Shown: positions 1 through 7,598 of the stretch, piece after piece
How positions within the stretch are numbered: the first letter of the stretch is position 1
Layout: the number at the start of each line of letters is the position of its first letter
Origin: Neoluteolibacter marinus
GTDB lineage: Bacteria > Verrucomicrobiota > Verrucomicrobiia > Verrucomicrobiales > Akkermansiaceae
Direction: 5' to 3'
Length of the DNA stretch: 46,601 nt
NCBI RefSeq assembly: GCF_014904755.1
Contig: NZ_JACZFQ010000126.1
Span: forward strand, 1-46,601
Made by a program: the position numbers and the translations under genes
Notes under the pieces: generated by a model
Databases searched by the model: none
The model's input: only the letters and a program-made list of their open reading frames with translations
Told to the model about the DNA's origin: nothing

Positions 1-1020
1 GGACCCGTTCCGCTGGCAACGGATCACGTTCGGCCACAGGCCGCTATTGGACGCCAGGGCGGCGCGATTGTTGGAAACCCCGGCCCCCAGGTCGTAGGCG
101 CGGTTGAAGCCGTCGCGAATCATGCCCTCGCTGACGGGGGTCGCGGTGCTGAGCCGGTCGCCCCCGCCGATCCTGCTGAAATGGTAGCCGGTGGCAGCCC
201 CCGCGTTTTCCGCGGCAGCCCACCAAGCCGCCCGCTCGGCGGTTCCGATGGTCGCCTGGGTGTCGGTCGCCGGCGTGGCGAGGTCGATGGTTCCGTGATA
301 CCAAAGGTGGACGTCGCTGTGGCTGGAGGAATTGGCGCCGTCGAGATTGATCAACTCGCGGTTGAAGGCGCCGGCGAGCGATTGACCCGTGATCGGATCC
401 CCGTCGCCGATGTTCTGCCAGTAGTTATCTGCGAAGAGGACGTTCGTCCATGTCTGCACCGCCGCATCGCCGAAAAGGGAAACCGGCTCGGGATCGAGCG
501 TCGTGACCTGGTCCACCCAGATGCCCTGTTGACCTAACAGCCTGGCCATTTCCGTCACCACCGAACCACCGCGACTGTGGCCGATCAGATGCAGAGGCAA
601 CTCCACCAGCGGTCTTCCGCCCGTATCGGCGCTAAGCAGGGAATCGGTCAATGCATTGACCGCGATCTGGGCGACCTGACCGGTCGACGCCTGGAAGAAT
701 CCATCGATCGCCGACCAGTCCAGCTTGATCAAAACTTCGCCCGAGTCGGACTCGGTCGGGCCCACACCCGCGAGCCGGGTCAGGGTGGCGGGTGAGGAAG
801 TCGATGATACCAATAAGCGGTAACAGCCCGCTTCACTCCCGGCAAAACCGGGGTGGCCGGGGATTTCCTCGGCCATCGGGATGATCCAGCCGTCCACCCC
901 GCTATTGAAGCCGTGGACGATGACCGTGACACCGCCGGCGAGCAGGTGCCCCGGAAGAAGCACGACGGCCAGCAAGAGGGCGGACGTCGCGCGTCGGAAC
1001 GAAAAGCCGGGGTGATTCAC
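1..1020 (-). CDS. Secreted alpha/beta-hydrolase (lipase/esterase-like), 3' end outside window
   Basis: The frame is open from a GTG at 1020 to the window edge (340 codons), so the C-terminus is missing. An in-frame TGA lies upstream of the GTG. The first ~28 residues form a signal peptide (two Arg, then a Leu/Val/Ala core ending LLAGG). The mature part opens with TVIVHGFNSG, the oxyanion-side strand and His-Gly typical of lipase-like hydrolases. The nucleophile elbow GHSRGG puts Ser at about residue 149. A following TLDPEP offers the catalytic Asp, and an SDVHLWYHG segment offers a His. A secreted serine esterase or lipase is therefore likely; the substrate cannot be read. It is the last of three co-oriented minus-strand genes, 50 bp after the preceding stop. 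TTG codons upstream are alternative starts. Confidence 0.8.
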   Translation of the reverse strand, partial: MNHPGFSFRRATSALLLAVVLLPGHLLAGGVTVIVHGFNSGVDGWIIPMAEEIPGHPGFAGSEAGCYRLLVSSTSSPATLTRLAGVGPTESDSGEVLIKLDWSAIDGFFQASTGQVAQIAVNALTDSLLSADTGGRPLVELPLHLIGHSRGGSVVTEMARLLGQQGIWVDQVTTLDPEPVSLFGDAAVQTWTNVLFADNYWQNIGDGDPITGQSLAGAFNRELINLDGANSSSHSDVHLWYHGTIDLATPATDTQATIGTAERAAWWAAAENAGAATGYHFSRIGGGDRLSTATPVSEGMIRDGFNRAYDLGAGVSNNRAALASNSGLWPNVIRCQRNGS

Positions 1021-1070
1021 GGGTTTCAGACAAGACCATGCCCGGCACCGCGTCAATCACCCCTCGCCTC

Positions 1071-1760
1071 TCAGCGACCGAGCTGCTGATCGAGGATGGC
1101 CTTGAACTGGCTCTCAAACTGGTCGGCCGCCTGTTTGAACACGTCGTTCACCAGGGATTTCTTCGCGGCGAAGTCGTGGATGGTGTGGGAATCCTCGGAA
1201 CGGCAGACCGTCGTGCGGGTGAACAGCTTCTTGCCGCTGGCGTCGGCCAGCCAGACATTGCAGACGATCTCGGCACCGAGATAGGTCTGGTCGTCGCTGC
1301 GGCTGAAACGGACAAGTCCGTATCGCACCAGCTCGCCGTCGAAGCGATACGGGGCGGAGGTCGCCAGCTTCGGCCCGAAGAACGGGTCGTTCTTCACCAC
1401 CTTGGAACCGCGCTCGCGCAGGGCCTCGCCGATGTCCCGGCGTGCCGCCGCGTTCACCTCGTCGAGCTGCGCCCCGTACTGCTTCTTGAACTCGCTCGCC
1501 TGGTGCGCCGTCACGCCGGCATCGATGGCCAATCCGATCAAGGCCGGGAGCGCCCCGCCGCCGGTCGCCATCGGCACGCCATTCGCGGCGCCGGGAGACT
1601 GGGTGCCGCTCGCCGGCTGGAAGTCCTCCGGACCGACCGCCGGCTTGGCGACCGTCACCTGGGTGATCGCGGCCTTCTGTTTCTCGCTCAGGGTCGAGCT
1701 GCAGTTGCAGAAAAGCAGGGTGGAAACCGCCAGGACGGAGGAAGGGAAGAGTTGCTTCAT
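1071..1760 (-). CDS. Secreted hypothetical protein, possible lipoprotein
   Basis: I start this 229-aa protein at the ATG followed by KQLFPSSVLAV, because the 35 codons upstream look like non-coding sequence and a signal peptide begins here. The hydrophobic segment ends LLFCNCSS. That resembles a lipoprotein signal, but neither Cys has the usual small residue at -1 (Phe or Asn instead), so lipidation is uncertain. A glycine-rich stretch around residues 65-85 (SPGAANGVPMATGGGALPAL) is followed by an alpha/beta region with two Cys (EIVCNVWL and RTTVCRSED). I recognise no family. It lies between two other secreted minus-strand genes with short gaps (50 and 114 bp) and may be co-transcribed with them. 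Confidence 0.65.
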   Translation of the reverse strand: MKQLFPSSVLAVSTLLFCNCSSTLSEKQKAAITQVTVAKPAVGPEDFQPASGTQSPGAANGVPMATGGGALPALIGLAIDAGVTAHQASEFKKQYGAQLDEVNAAARRDIGEALRERGSKVVKNDPFFGPKLATSAPYRFDGELVRYGLVRFSRSDDQTYLGAEIVCNVWLADASGKKLFTRTTVCRSEDSHTIHDFAAKKSLVNDVFKQAADQFESQFKAILDQQLGR

Positions 1761-1874
1761 GAAATGTTGGATGATGGGAATACCACCCTGCACGGACCGC
1801 AGGGCCGCGCGGTTTATCTTCCCGAAAACACGAAGACAAGCCCTCGCCGGAAGAAAACCGGCCACCCGCCGGGA

Positions 1875-2438
1875 TCAATTGCCGAAGGCTTTCAACACCT
1901 CGCCCGCATCCGTGGCTTTCAACAACAGGGCGCCGCGCTTCGCGTGGACCTCGTCGCTCTCCTTCAGGGCCTCCTCCGTCGATTCCATTTTCCCGACTTT
2001 CGCCGGCAAGCTGTCCCGGTCTTCCGAGGACGCGCTCTTGGTCAACTTGCGGATGCACTTTCCATCTTCGTAGTAGAGGCGGGTCTCCGAGCGGGTATCA
2101 ACCGTGGTGGGATTGGTCCCGTCGTCACCCGGCCGTGGGGCGAACTGCCACAGCGTGTGGACGGAGAAGACGAAGAACAGCTCGCCGTCCTTGAAGTAGT
2201 AATGGTCGTCGCCCTCCCCGTGTTCCGCGCCGAAGGACAAGGTCACGGCCGCGAAGCCACTGTCGAACTCACGCACGGTGAGGGTGCCTGAAAGCGGCTC
2301 GTCCTCGAATTTGATCGTGCGCTCTTTCTTCGCGGTCGCCTCCTGGATCGTTTGATACCAGCCGCGGATCTCCTTCACCCGCTCAGCGGGGGCCGCGTGG
2401 AGGCTACCGATCAATGCCAATAGGAGAAACCGCTTCAT
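1875..2438 (-). CDS. Secreted hypothetical protein
   Basis: This 187-aa product starts MKRFLLLALIGSLHA, a short signal peptide with a likely cleavage after Ala. The mature protein is charged, with an EIRGWYQTIQEA helix and then beta-rich sequence (TLTVREFDSG, GDDHYYFKDGELFFVFS) and a Lys/Glu-rich helical C-terminus. The YYFKDGELFFVF and RLYYEDGKCIRKL segments look like paired beta-hairpins of the kind seen in secreted or periplasmic proteins of unknown function. I cannot assign a family. The gene ends 114 bp before the next co-oriented start and begins 54 bp after the stop of the SLC13-type permease, so it may be the tail of the permease transcript. Confidence 0.65.
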   Translation of the reverse strand: MKRFLLLALIGSLHAAPAERVKEIRGWYQTIQEATAKKERTIKFEDEPLSGTLTVREFDSGFAAVTLSFGAEHGEGDDHYYFKDGELFFVFSVHTLWQFAPRPGDDGTNPTTVDTRSETRLYYEDGKCIRKLTKSASSEDRDSLPAKVGKMESTEEALKESDEVHAKRGALLLKATDAGEVLKAFGN

Positions 2439-2492
2439 GTCATCAGGCTGGCCCGCCCGCCGCGGCCGGTCAATGGCGCAGCGCCGGTCCTG

Positions 2493-4295
2493 TTAGAAAG
2501 GCCAGATCCGCGGGATCAGCAGGGTGGCCACACCCCACAGGACCAAGTTGAGCGGGATACCCACCTTGAGGAAGTCACTGAACTTGTAGCCGCCGGCCCC
2601 GTAGACATAGGTGTTGGTCTGGTAGCCGACCGGGGTGATGAAGCTGGCGCTGGCGCCGAACATGATGGCGACGATGAAGGGCCGCGGGTCGACCCCCATC
2701 GAGTCGGCGATGGAGATGACGATGGGCGTCAGCAGGATCGCCACGGCGTTGTTCGTCACCAGCTCGGTGAGGATGGAGGCGAGCAGGTAGATCGCGGCCA
2801 GCATCACCACGGGCCCGAAGGCTTCCAGCCACCGCACCACCTGGCCGGCGATCAATCCCGCCGCACCGGACTTTTCCATCGCCAGGCCGATGCCGAGCAT
2901 GCCGTAGATCAGGAACAGGATGCTCCACTCGATGCTCTTGTAGCCGTCGCGGATGTCCAGGCAGCGGGTGACGATCGCCAGCACCGCACCGATCAACGCG
3001 GCGCTGGTGATCGACATCAGGTCGAAGGCGGCGAAGAGCACGACCACCGCCATGATGGCCACCGCGAGCATGACCTTCGACTTCCGCGGCGGCTTGACGG
3101 CGCTCTCGTTGAGACTGAGGAAATTCTCCTGCCGCTGGAGCTGCACGAGGTTGTGGACCGGGCCTTCGAGCAGCAGGGTGTCGCCGAAGGCCAGGCGGAT
3201 GTCCTGGTAGCCTTCCCTGAGGTTGGCGCCGTTGCGGTGCACGGCGGCGACCACCACGCCGAAGTTCCGCCGGATGTTCGACTCGCGGACGGTCTTGCCG
3301 ACCAGGTCGCTGCGCCGGCCGATGATCGCCTCGACGGTCTTGATCTCGACGTCATCGGCATCGTCGTCGCCGTCGTCCCCGCCGACCTTCTCGTGGAGAA
3401 GCATCACGCCCTTGGTGGCGCGGATCTCGGCGAGGTGCTTGGAGGTCGCGCGGAACCAGAACAGGTCGTGTTCCTGGATCACCAGGGCGTCGAGCGGGAT
3501 GTCATCGACCCGCCGGCCGTGGCGCACGACCTCGTAGACGATGGTCCGCTTGCGGTCGGAGAAGAGCGGGTGCTCGATCAGCCGCTGGCCCGCCAGAGGC
3601 GAGTCCTCCAGGATTTCCACCGCGCTGCAGAAACGCCGGGTGTCCTCCGCGTCGAGCAGGCTGCTGACCGTGTCCCGCACCGGCAGCAGGTGGCGGCCGA
3701 AGAAGAAAAGATAGACGAAGCCGACCGCCGCGTAGATCGCGCCGAGGCCGCTGATTTCGAAGATCCCGAACGGCGCCTGGCCATATTCCTTGGCCACCCC
3801 GGCCACCAGCAGGTTGGTCGAGGTGCCGATCAGGGTGATGGTGCCGCCGAGGATGCTCAGGAAGGACAGCGGGATCAGCAGCTTGCTCGCCTTGAGCCCG
3901 GACTTCCGCGCGAAAGCCATCATCACCGGCAGGAACACGATCACCACCGGCGTGTTGTTCATGAAGGCGGACAGCGGCATCACGATCAGCGCCAGGATCG
4001 CCAGCGCCCGGTTCATCGAGGATCCCGCCCATCTTCCGAAGCGGTGCGCCAGCCAGTCGATCGCGCCGGTGCGGGTCAGCGCCTCGCCGAGCACGAACAT
4101 CGCGCCGATGGTCATCGGCGCCGGGTTGCTGAAGACCGCCTTCAGGTCATCCTCCCGCAGGACTCCCGAGGCCAGCAGCACGCACATCCCGCCGAGCGCC
4201 ACCAGGTCGGCCGGCAGCCATTCCTTGGCGAAGCAGAGGAACACCCCCGCGAGCACCGCGAAGGTCAGGATCAGATGGAAGCTTTCCCAGGTCAT
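2493..4295 (-). CDS. SLC13/DASS-type permease with internal RCK_C domains (paralogue 2)
   Basis: This is a 600-aa polytopic membrane protein. The start is the ATG of MTWESF, matching the paralogue upstream; 19 more open codons before it are low-complexity. The N-terminal half carries transmembrane helices and the motif MNNTPVVIVFLPV, the C-terminal half the matching ELVTNNAVAILLTP. These are the inverted-repeat, substrate-binding hairpin signatures of divalent-anion:Na+ symporters (sulfate, phosphate or dicarboxylates). Between them are two soluble RCK_C/TrkA_C-like modules (about residues 210-385), as in the SAC1-like group. A very acidic linker, GGDDGDDDADDVE, separates the two modules and is specific to this copy. 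The substrate is not determinable. The gene is 82 bp downstream of its paralogue, with a hairpin in the gap. Confidence 0.9.
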   Translation of the reverse strand: MTWESFHLILTFAVLAGVFLCFAKEWLPADLVALGGMCVLLASGVLREDDLKAVFSNPAPMTIGAMFVLGEALTRTGAIDWLAHRFGRWAGSSMNRALAILALIVMPLSAFMNNTPVVIVFLPVMMAFARKSGLKASKLLIPLSFLSILGGTITLIGTSTNLLVAGVAKEYGQAPFGIFEISGLGAIYAAVGFVYLFFFGRHLLPVRDTVSSLLDAEDTRRFCSAVEILEDSPLAGQRLIEHPLFSDRKRTIVYEVVRHGRRVDDIPLDALVIQEHDLFWFRATSKHLAEIRATKGVMLLHEKVGGDDGDDDADDVEIKTVEAIIGRRSDLVGKTVRESNIRRNFGVVVAAVHRNGANLREGYQDIRLAFGDTLLLEGPVHNLVQLQRQENFLSLNESAVKPPRKSKVMLAVAIMAVVVLFAAFDLMSITSAALIGAVLAIVTRCLDIRDGYKSIEWSILFLIYGMLGIGLAMEKSGAAGLIAGQVVRWLEAFGPVVMLAAIYLLASILTELVTNNAVAILLTPIVISIADSMGVDPRPFIVAIMFGASASFITPVGYQTNTYVYGAGGYKFSDFLKVGIPLNLVLWGVATLLIPRIWPF

Positions 4296-4326
4296 GGAGG
4301 GGGATGGCGCGCTCCCTCTTCCATCG

Positions 4327-4367
4327 CCGGGATCCCGGTGCCCGCAAGGCAATTCGGCGGATCCCGG
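4327..4367 (-). other. Intercistronic inverted repeat between the SLC13 paralogues
   Basis: CCGGGATCC at 4327-4335 and GGATCCCGG at 4359-4367 can pair into a 9-bp stem with a 23-nt loop. The left arm is also part of the 12-bp palindrome at 4327-4338. It lies in the 82-bp gap between the two co-oriented permease genes. No T-run follows on the minus strand, so it is not a standard intrinsic terminator. It could act as an mRNA processing or stability element, or be incidental in GC-rich DNA. Confidence 0.4.
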
Positions 4368-4377
4368 GTGGAACGTG

Positions 4378-6177
4378 TTAGAACGGCCAGATCCTCGGGA
4401 TCACGAAGACCGCCACGCCCCAGAGGATCAGGTTCAGCGGGATGCCGACCTTGAGGAAGTCGGCGAACTTGTAGCCGCCGGCACCGTAGACGTAGGTGTT
4501 GGTCTGGTAGCCGATGGGCGTGCTGAAGCTGGCGCTGGCGCCGAACATGATGGCGACGATGAAGGGCCGCGGGTCGACGCCCAGCGAAACGGCGATCGAA
4601 ATGGCGATGGGCGTCAGCAGGATCGCCACGGCGTTGTTGGTCACCAGCTCGGTGAGGATCCAGGCGAGCAGGTAGACCGCGGCGAGGATCACCAGCGGAC
4701 CGAAGCCTTGCAGCAGCCCGACCACGCCGTTGGCGATCAGCGCGGCGCCGCCGGTCTTTTCCATCGCCAGGCCGATCCCGAGCATGCCGTAGATCAGGAA
4801 CAGGATGCTCCACTCGATGCTCTTGTAGCTGTCCCGCACGTCCATGCAGCGGGTGGCGATGACCAGCACGGCGCCGACCAGGGCGGCGCTGGTGATGGAG
4901 ATCAAGTTGAAGGCCGCGCCCAGCACGACCGCGGCGAGGATGGCGACGGCTATCGCGACCTTCGACTTCCGCGGCGGCTTCACCACGCTTTCGTTGAGGC
5001 TGAGGAAATGGCCCTCCCGCTGGAGTTGCATCAGGTTGTGGACCGGTCCCTCCATCAGCAGCGTGTCGCCAAAGGCCAGGCGGATGTTCTGGTAGCCCTC
5101 GCTGAGGTTCACGCCCTTGCGGTGCACGGCGGCAACCACCACGCCGTAGGTCCGCCGGATGTTGGATTCCTTCACGCTCTTGCCGACCAGCTCGCTCTGC
5201 GGACCGATGATCGCCTCGACCGTCTTGATCTCGAGATCGCCGGCCCCGCCCGGGGCGTCGGTGCTGACCTTGTCGTGCAGCATCTCGACGCCCTTGGTGG
5301 CGCGGATCTCGGCAAGCTGCTTCGAGGTGGCGCGGAACCAGAACACGTCGTGTTCCTGGATCACCAGGGCGTCGAGCGGGATGTCATCGACCCGCCGGCC
5401 GTGGCGCACGGTTTCATAGACGATGGTCTTCTTGCGGTCGGAGAACAGCGGGTGCTCGATCAGCCGCTGGCCGGCCAGCGGCGAGCCCGCCAGGATCTCC
5501 ACCGCGCTGCAGAAACGACGGGTGTCCTCCGCGTCGAGCAGGCTGCTGACCGTGTCCCGCACCGGCAGCAGGTGGCGGCCGAAGAAGAAGAGATAAAGGA
5601 AACCGACGACCGCGTAGACCGCGCCGAGGCCGCTGATTTCAAAGATCCCGAACGGCGTCTGGCCCTGCTCCACCGCCAGCCCGGCGACCAGCAGGTTGGT
5701 CGAGGTGCCGATCAGGGTGATCGTGCCGCCGAGGATGCTCAGAAAGGACAGCGGGATCAGCAGCTTGCTCGCCTTGAGCCCGGACTTCCGCGCGAAGGCC
5801 ATCATCACCGGCAGGAACACGATCACCACCGGCGTGTTGTTCATGAAGGCCGACAGCGGCACCACGATCAGCGCCAGGATCAGCAGCGCGCGGTTCATCG
5901 AGCGCCCCGCCCATTTTTCGAAGCGGTGCGCCAGCCAGTCGATCGCGCCGGTGCGGGTCAGCGCCTCGCCGAGCACGAACATCGCGCCGATGGTCATCGG
6001 TGCAGGGTTGCTGAAGATGCGCTTCAATTCCGGCTCGCCCAGCACGCCGGTCACCAGCAGCACCGACATCCCGCCGAGCGCCACCAGGTCGGAGGGGAAC
6101 CATTCCTTGATGAAGCAAAGGAACACGCCCGCCAGCACGGCGAAAGTCAGGATCATCTGGCAGTTCTCCCAGGTCAT
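4378..6177 (-). CDS. SLC13/DASS-type permease with internal RCK_C domains (paralogue 1)
   Basis: This is a 599-aa membrane protein, colinear with the downstream paralogue and highly similar over its whole length. The start is the ATG of MTWENC; 55 upstream codons in frame lack membrane or family character. It has the same paired signatures (MNNTPVVIVFLPV and ELVTNNAVAILLTP) and the same central RCK_C/TrkA_C-like pair with the conserved RRVDDIPLDALVIQEHD. The inter-module linker differs: VSTDAPGGAGDLE replaces the acidic run of the other copy. The family imports divalent anions or dicarboxylates with Na+. The RCK_C domains may bind a ligand that gates transport (inference). It is the first gene of the minus-strand unit; the 78-bp gap to the divergent gene at 6256 should hold its promoter. 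Confidence 0.9.
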   Translation of the reverse strand: MTWENCQMILTFAVLAGVFLCFIKEWFPSDLVALGGMSVLLVTGVLGEPELKRIFSNPAPMTIGAMFVLGEALTRTGAIDWLAHRFEKWAGRSMNRALLILALIVVPLSAFMNNTPVVIVFLPVMMAFARKSGLKASKLLIPLSFLSILGGTITLIGTSTNLLVAGLAVEQGQTPFGIFEISGLGAVYAVVGFLYLFFFGRHLLPVRDTVSSLLDAEDTRRFCSAVEILAGSPLAGQRLIEHPLFSDRKKTIVYETVRHGRRVDDIPLDALVIQEHDVFWFRATSKQLAEIRATKGVEMLHDKVSTDAPGGAGDLEIKTVEAIIGPQSELVGKSVKESNIRRTYGVVVAAVHRKGVNLSEGYQNIRLAFGDTLLMEGPVHNLMQLQREGHFLSLNESVVKPPRKSKVAIAVAILAAVVLGAAFNLISITSAALVGAVLVIATRCMDVRDSYKSIEWSILFLIYGMLGIGLAMEKTGGAALIANGVVGLLQGFGPLVILAAVYLLAWILTELVTNNAVAILLTPIAISIAVSLGVDPRPFIVAIMFGASASFSTPIGYQTNTYVYGAGGYKFADFLKVGIPLNLILWGVAVFVIPRIWPF

Positions 6178-6255
6178 GGTGTCACGGCTTCCACCCTTTC
6201 CGCCACCGTGGCTTGAAGCAAGCATGCTCTTCCCGGCGGACCGCGAAAGCTTGCC

Positions 6256-6735
6256 ATGGCAGGCCGCGCTGCCTTGGCTGGCCGCGACATGCCCGAAATC
6301 CCGCCTGCGCTCGCCACCTACATGGAAGGTCTCCGCACCCACGACATCGCCATGATCGGCTCATCGTTCTCCCCGGACACCGTCTTCATCACGCCGGTCA
6401 AGACCATGGGCCACGACGAGATCCTCGAATTCCTCACCGCCCTTTACCGCGGCTTTCCCGACTGGAGCTATGGCTACGACGAGTCCGAGGTCGACTTCCG
6501 CGACGACGGCCTGATCGGCGTGAAATGGCGGCAGGGCGGCACCCACACCGAGAAGCTGGAATTCCCCGGCTTTCCCGGCGTCGAGGCCACCGGCCGCAGC
6601 GTGACCATTCCCGAGCACTACTTCTATTACCGCGTCGAAAACGGTGCCCTCACCGAGATCCGCCCGGTTCCCGTCCCCGGCGGTGCGCCGCGCGGGATCT
6701 TCGAGCAGATCGGCGTCGAACTCCCGCCCCTCTGA
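6256..6735 (+). CDS. NTF2-like (SnoaL/polyketide-cyclase fold) small protein
   Basis: This 159-aa soluble protein has a SnoaL/NTF2-like pattern. An N-terminal helix (LATYMEGLRTHDIAMIGSSF) is followed by beta-strands and the characteristic phrases TMGHDEILEFLTALYRGFPDW, WRQGGTHT and a YYRVENGALTEIRP strand. Family members are small enzymes or ligand-binding cones for hydrophobic molecules; the substrate cannot be inferred. The start is ambiguous: ATG at 6256 (GAAAG six bases upstream) or ATG at 6289 (MPEIPPAL), which fits the usual family length better. The stop is 4 bp from the next start, so it is probably co-translated with the YCII-like gene. Confidence 0.75.
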   Translation: MAGRAALAGRDMPEIPPALATYMEGLRTHDIAMIGSSFSPDTVFITPVKTMGHDEILEFLTALYRGFPDWSYGYDESEVDFRDDGLIGVKWRQGGTHTEKLEFPGFPGVEATGRSVTIPEHYFYYRVENGALTEIRPVPVPGGAPRGIFEQIGVELPPL

Positions 6736-6739
6736 GCCC

Positions 6740-7045
6740 ATGGCCTACGCCATCATCACCCGCGACAAGCCGGACTCCGCCCACCTGCGCGAGCAACACG
6801 CCGGCGCGCACAAGCGCTACCTCGACGCCCACAACGACCGGCTGTTGCTGGCCGGCGGGGCGATGCTCGACGACGGCGGCACCATCCCCCACGGCGGGAT
6901 CCTGATCCTCGACACCGACAGCCGGGCCGAGGCCGAGGCCTTCGTCGCCGGCGACCCGTTCAACACCTGCGGCCTTTTCGAAAGCGTCTTCATCACCCGC
7001 TGGCGGAAGGCCTTCTATCACCACGAGCGCTTCGTGGACCTGTGA
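6740..7045 (+). CDS. YCII-related domain protein
   Basis: This 101-aa protein begins MAYAIITRDKPDSAHLR and matches the YCII family. It shows the ferredoxin-like strand/helix order, a conserved REQHAGAHKRYLDAH helix carrying His residues, LLLAGGAMLDDGG, and the GGILILDTDSRAEAEAFVAGDPF strand-helix typical of YCII proteins. YCII proteins are small dimeric alpha+beta barrels, some with a His-Asp pair and proposed lyase or dehydrohalogenase-like chemistry; a role here is not known. It follows the NTF2-like gene by 4 bp and probably shares its mRNA. Its stop lies 3 bp from the stop of the convergent DUF2383 gene. Confidence 0.8.
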   Translation: MAYAIITRDKPDSAHLREQHAGAHKRYLDAHNDRLLLAGGAMLDDGGTIPHGGILILDTDSRAEAEAFVAGDPFNTCGLFESVFITRWRKAFYHHERFVDL

Positions 7046-7048
7046 CGA

Positions 7049-7498
7049 TCAGCCCTTGAGCGCGCTGGTGAAGTGCCCGATGCCGGTCTTCACCTCGGCC
7101 AGCGCCTCGCGCAGGAGCTCGGCTTGCTCCGCGGTGAGTTCCTGCGACTTCAAGGCGGTCTCCAAGGAGCCTGCCAGCACTTCCTCGCCGCGCACGCACT
7201 CGGCCAGCACGGCTTGAAGCTCGTCGTCGCCGAGCTTTTCGCGCAGCCGCATCCACCAGCGGTGGGCCCCGCCCTCGACGCTGCCGCCGGCTTCCGGCTG
7301 CTCGCCTTCGCGGCGGATCAGCCCGGACACGCGCTGCCCGATTTCGTGCCGTCGCGCGGCGATTTCGCGGAAGGCGTCGGCCAGATGGGACTTGGGCATC
7401 AACTCGGCTGCCTGGTGGAAGCCTTCGTAGGAATCCGCGTAGCGGGTGAGGACGTTTTGGAGATCCGGAACGGCGGTCGAGGCGGGCTCTGCATCCAT
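7049..7498 (-). CDS. DUF2383 (PA2169-type) four-helix-bundle protein
   Basis: This 149-aa, highly helical, acidic protein has no signal peptide. Its pattern fits the DUF2383/PA2169 family, a ferritin-like four-helix bundle: LQNVLTRYADSYEGFHQAAEL in helix 1, ADAFREIAARRHEIGQRV in helix 2, then GGSVEGGAHRWWMRLREKL and a last pair of helices containing GEEVLAGSLETAL and AEQAELLREALAEV. In other bacteria such proteins are often stress- or stationary-phase associated, with no proven biochemistry. The ATG at 7498 is the only good start. The gene converges on the YCII gene and is divergent from the Tat-exported oxidoreductase, with a 100-bp intergenic region. Confidence 0.8.
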   Translation of the reverse strand: MDAEPASTAVPDLQNVLTRYADSYEGFHQAAELMPKSHLADAFREIAARRHEIGQRVSGLIRREGEQPEAGGSVEGGAHRWWMRLREKLGDDELQAVLAECVRGEEVLAGSLETALKSQELTAEQAELLREALAEVKTGIGHFTSALKG

Positions 7499-7598
7499 GA
7501 TTCCAGATCCCTACACGAGGCGTCACCGCGGCACACGCCCAAAGCTCCCGCGCGCTCCAACTCGACAGCCCCGCGCGAAAGCTTCAGGTTCGGAGGCC

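Noticed and set aside
3790-6216. Open plus-strand frame of about 800 codons
   Set aside because: Antisense to the two SLC13 permease genes; its internal repetition merely mirrors the tandem paralogues.
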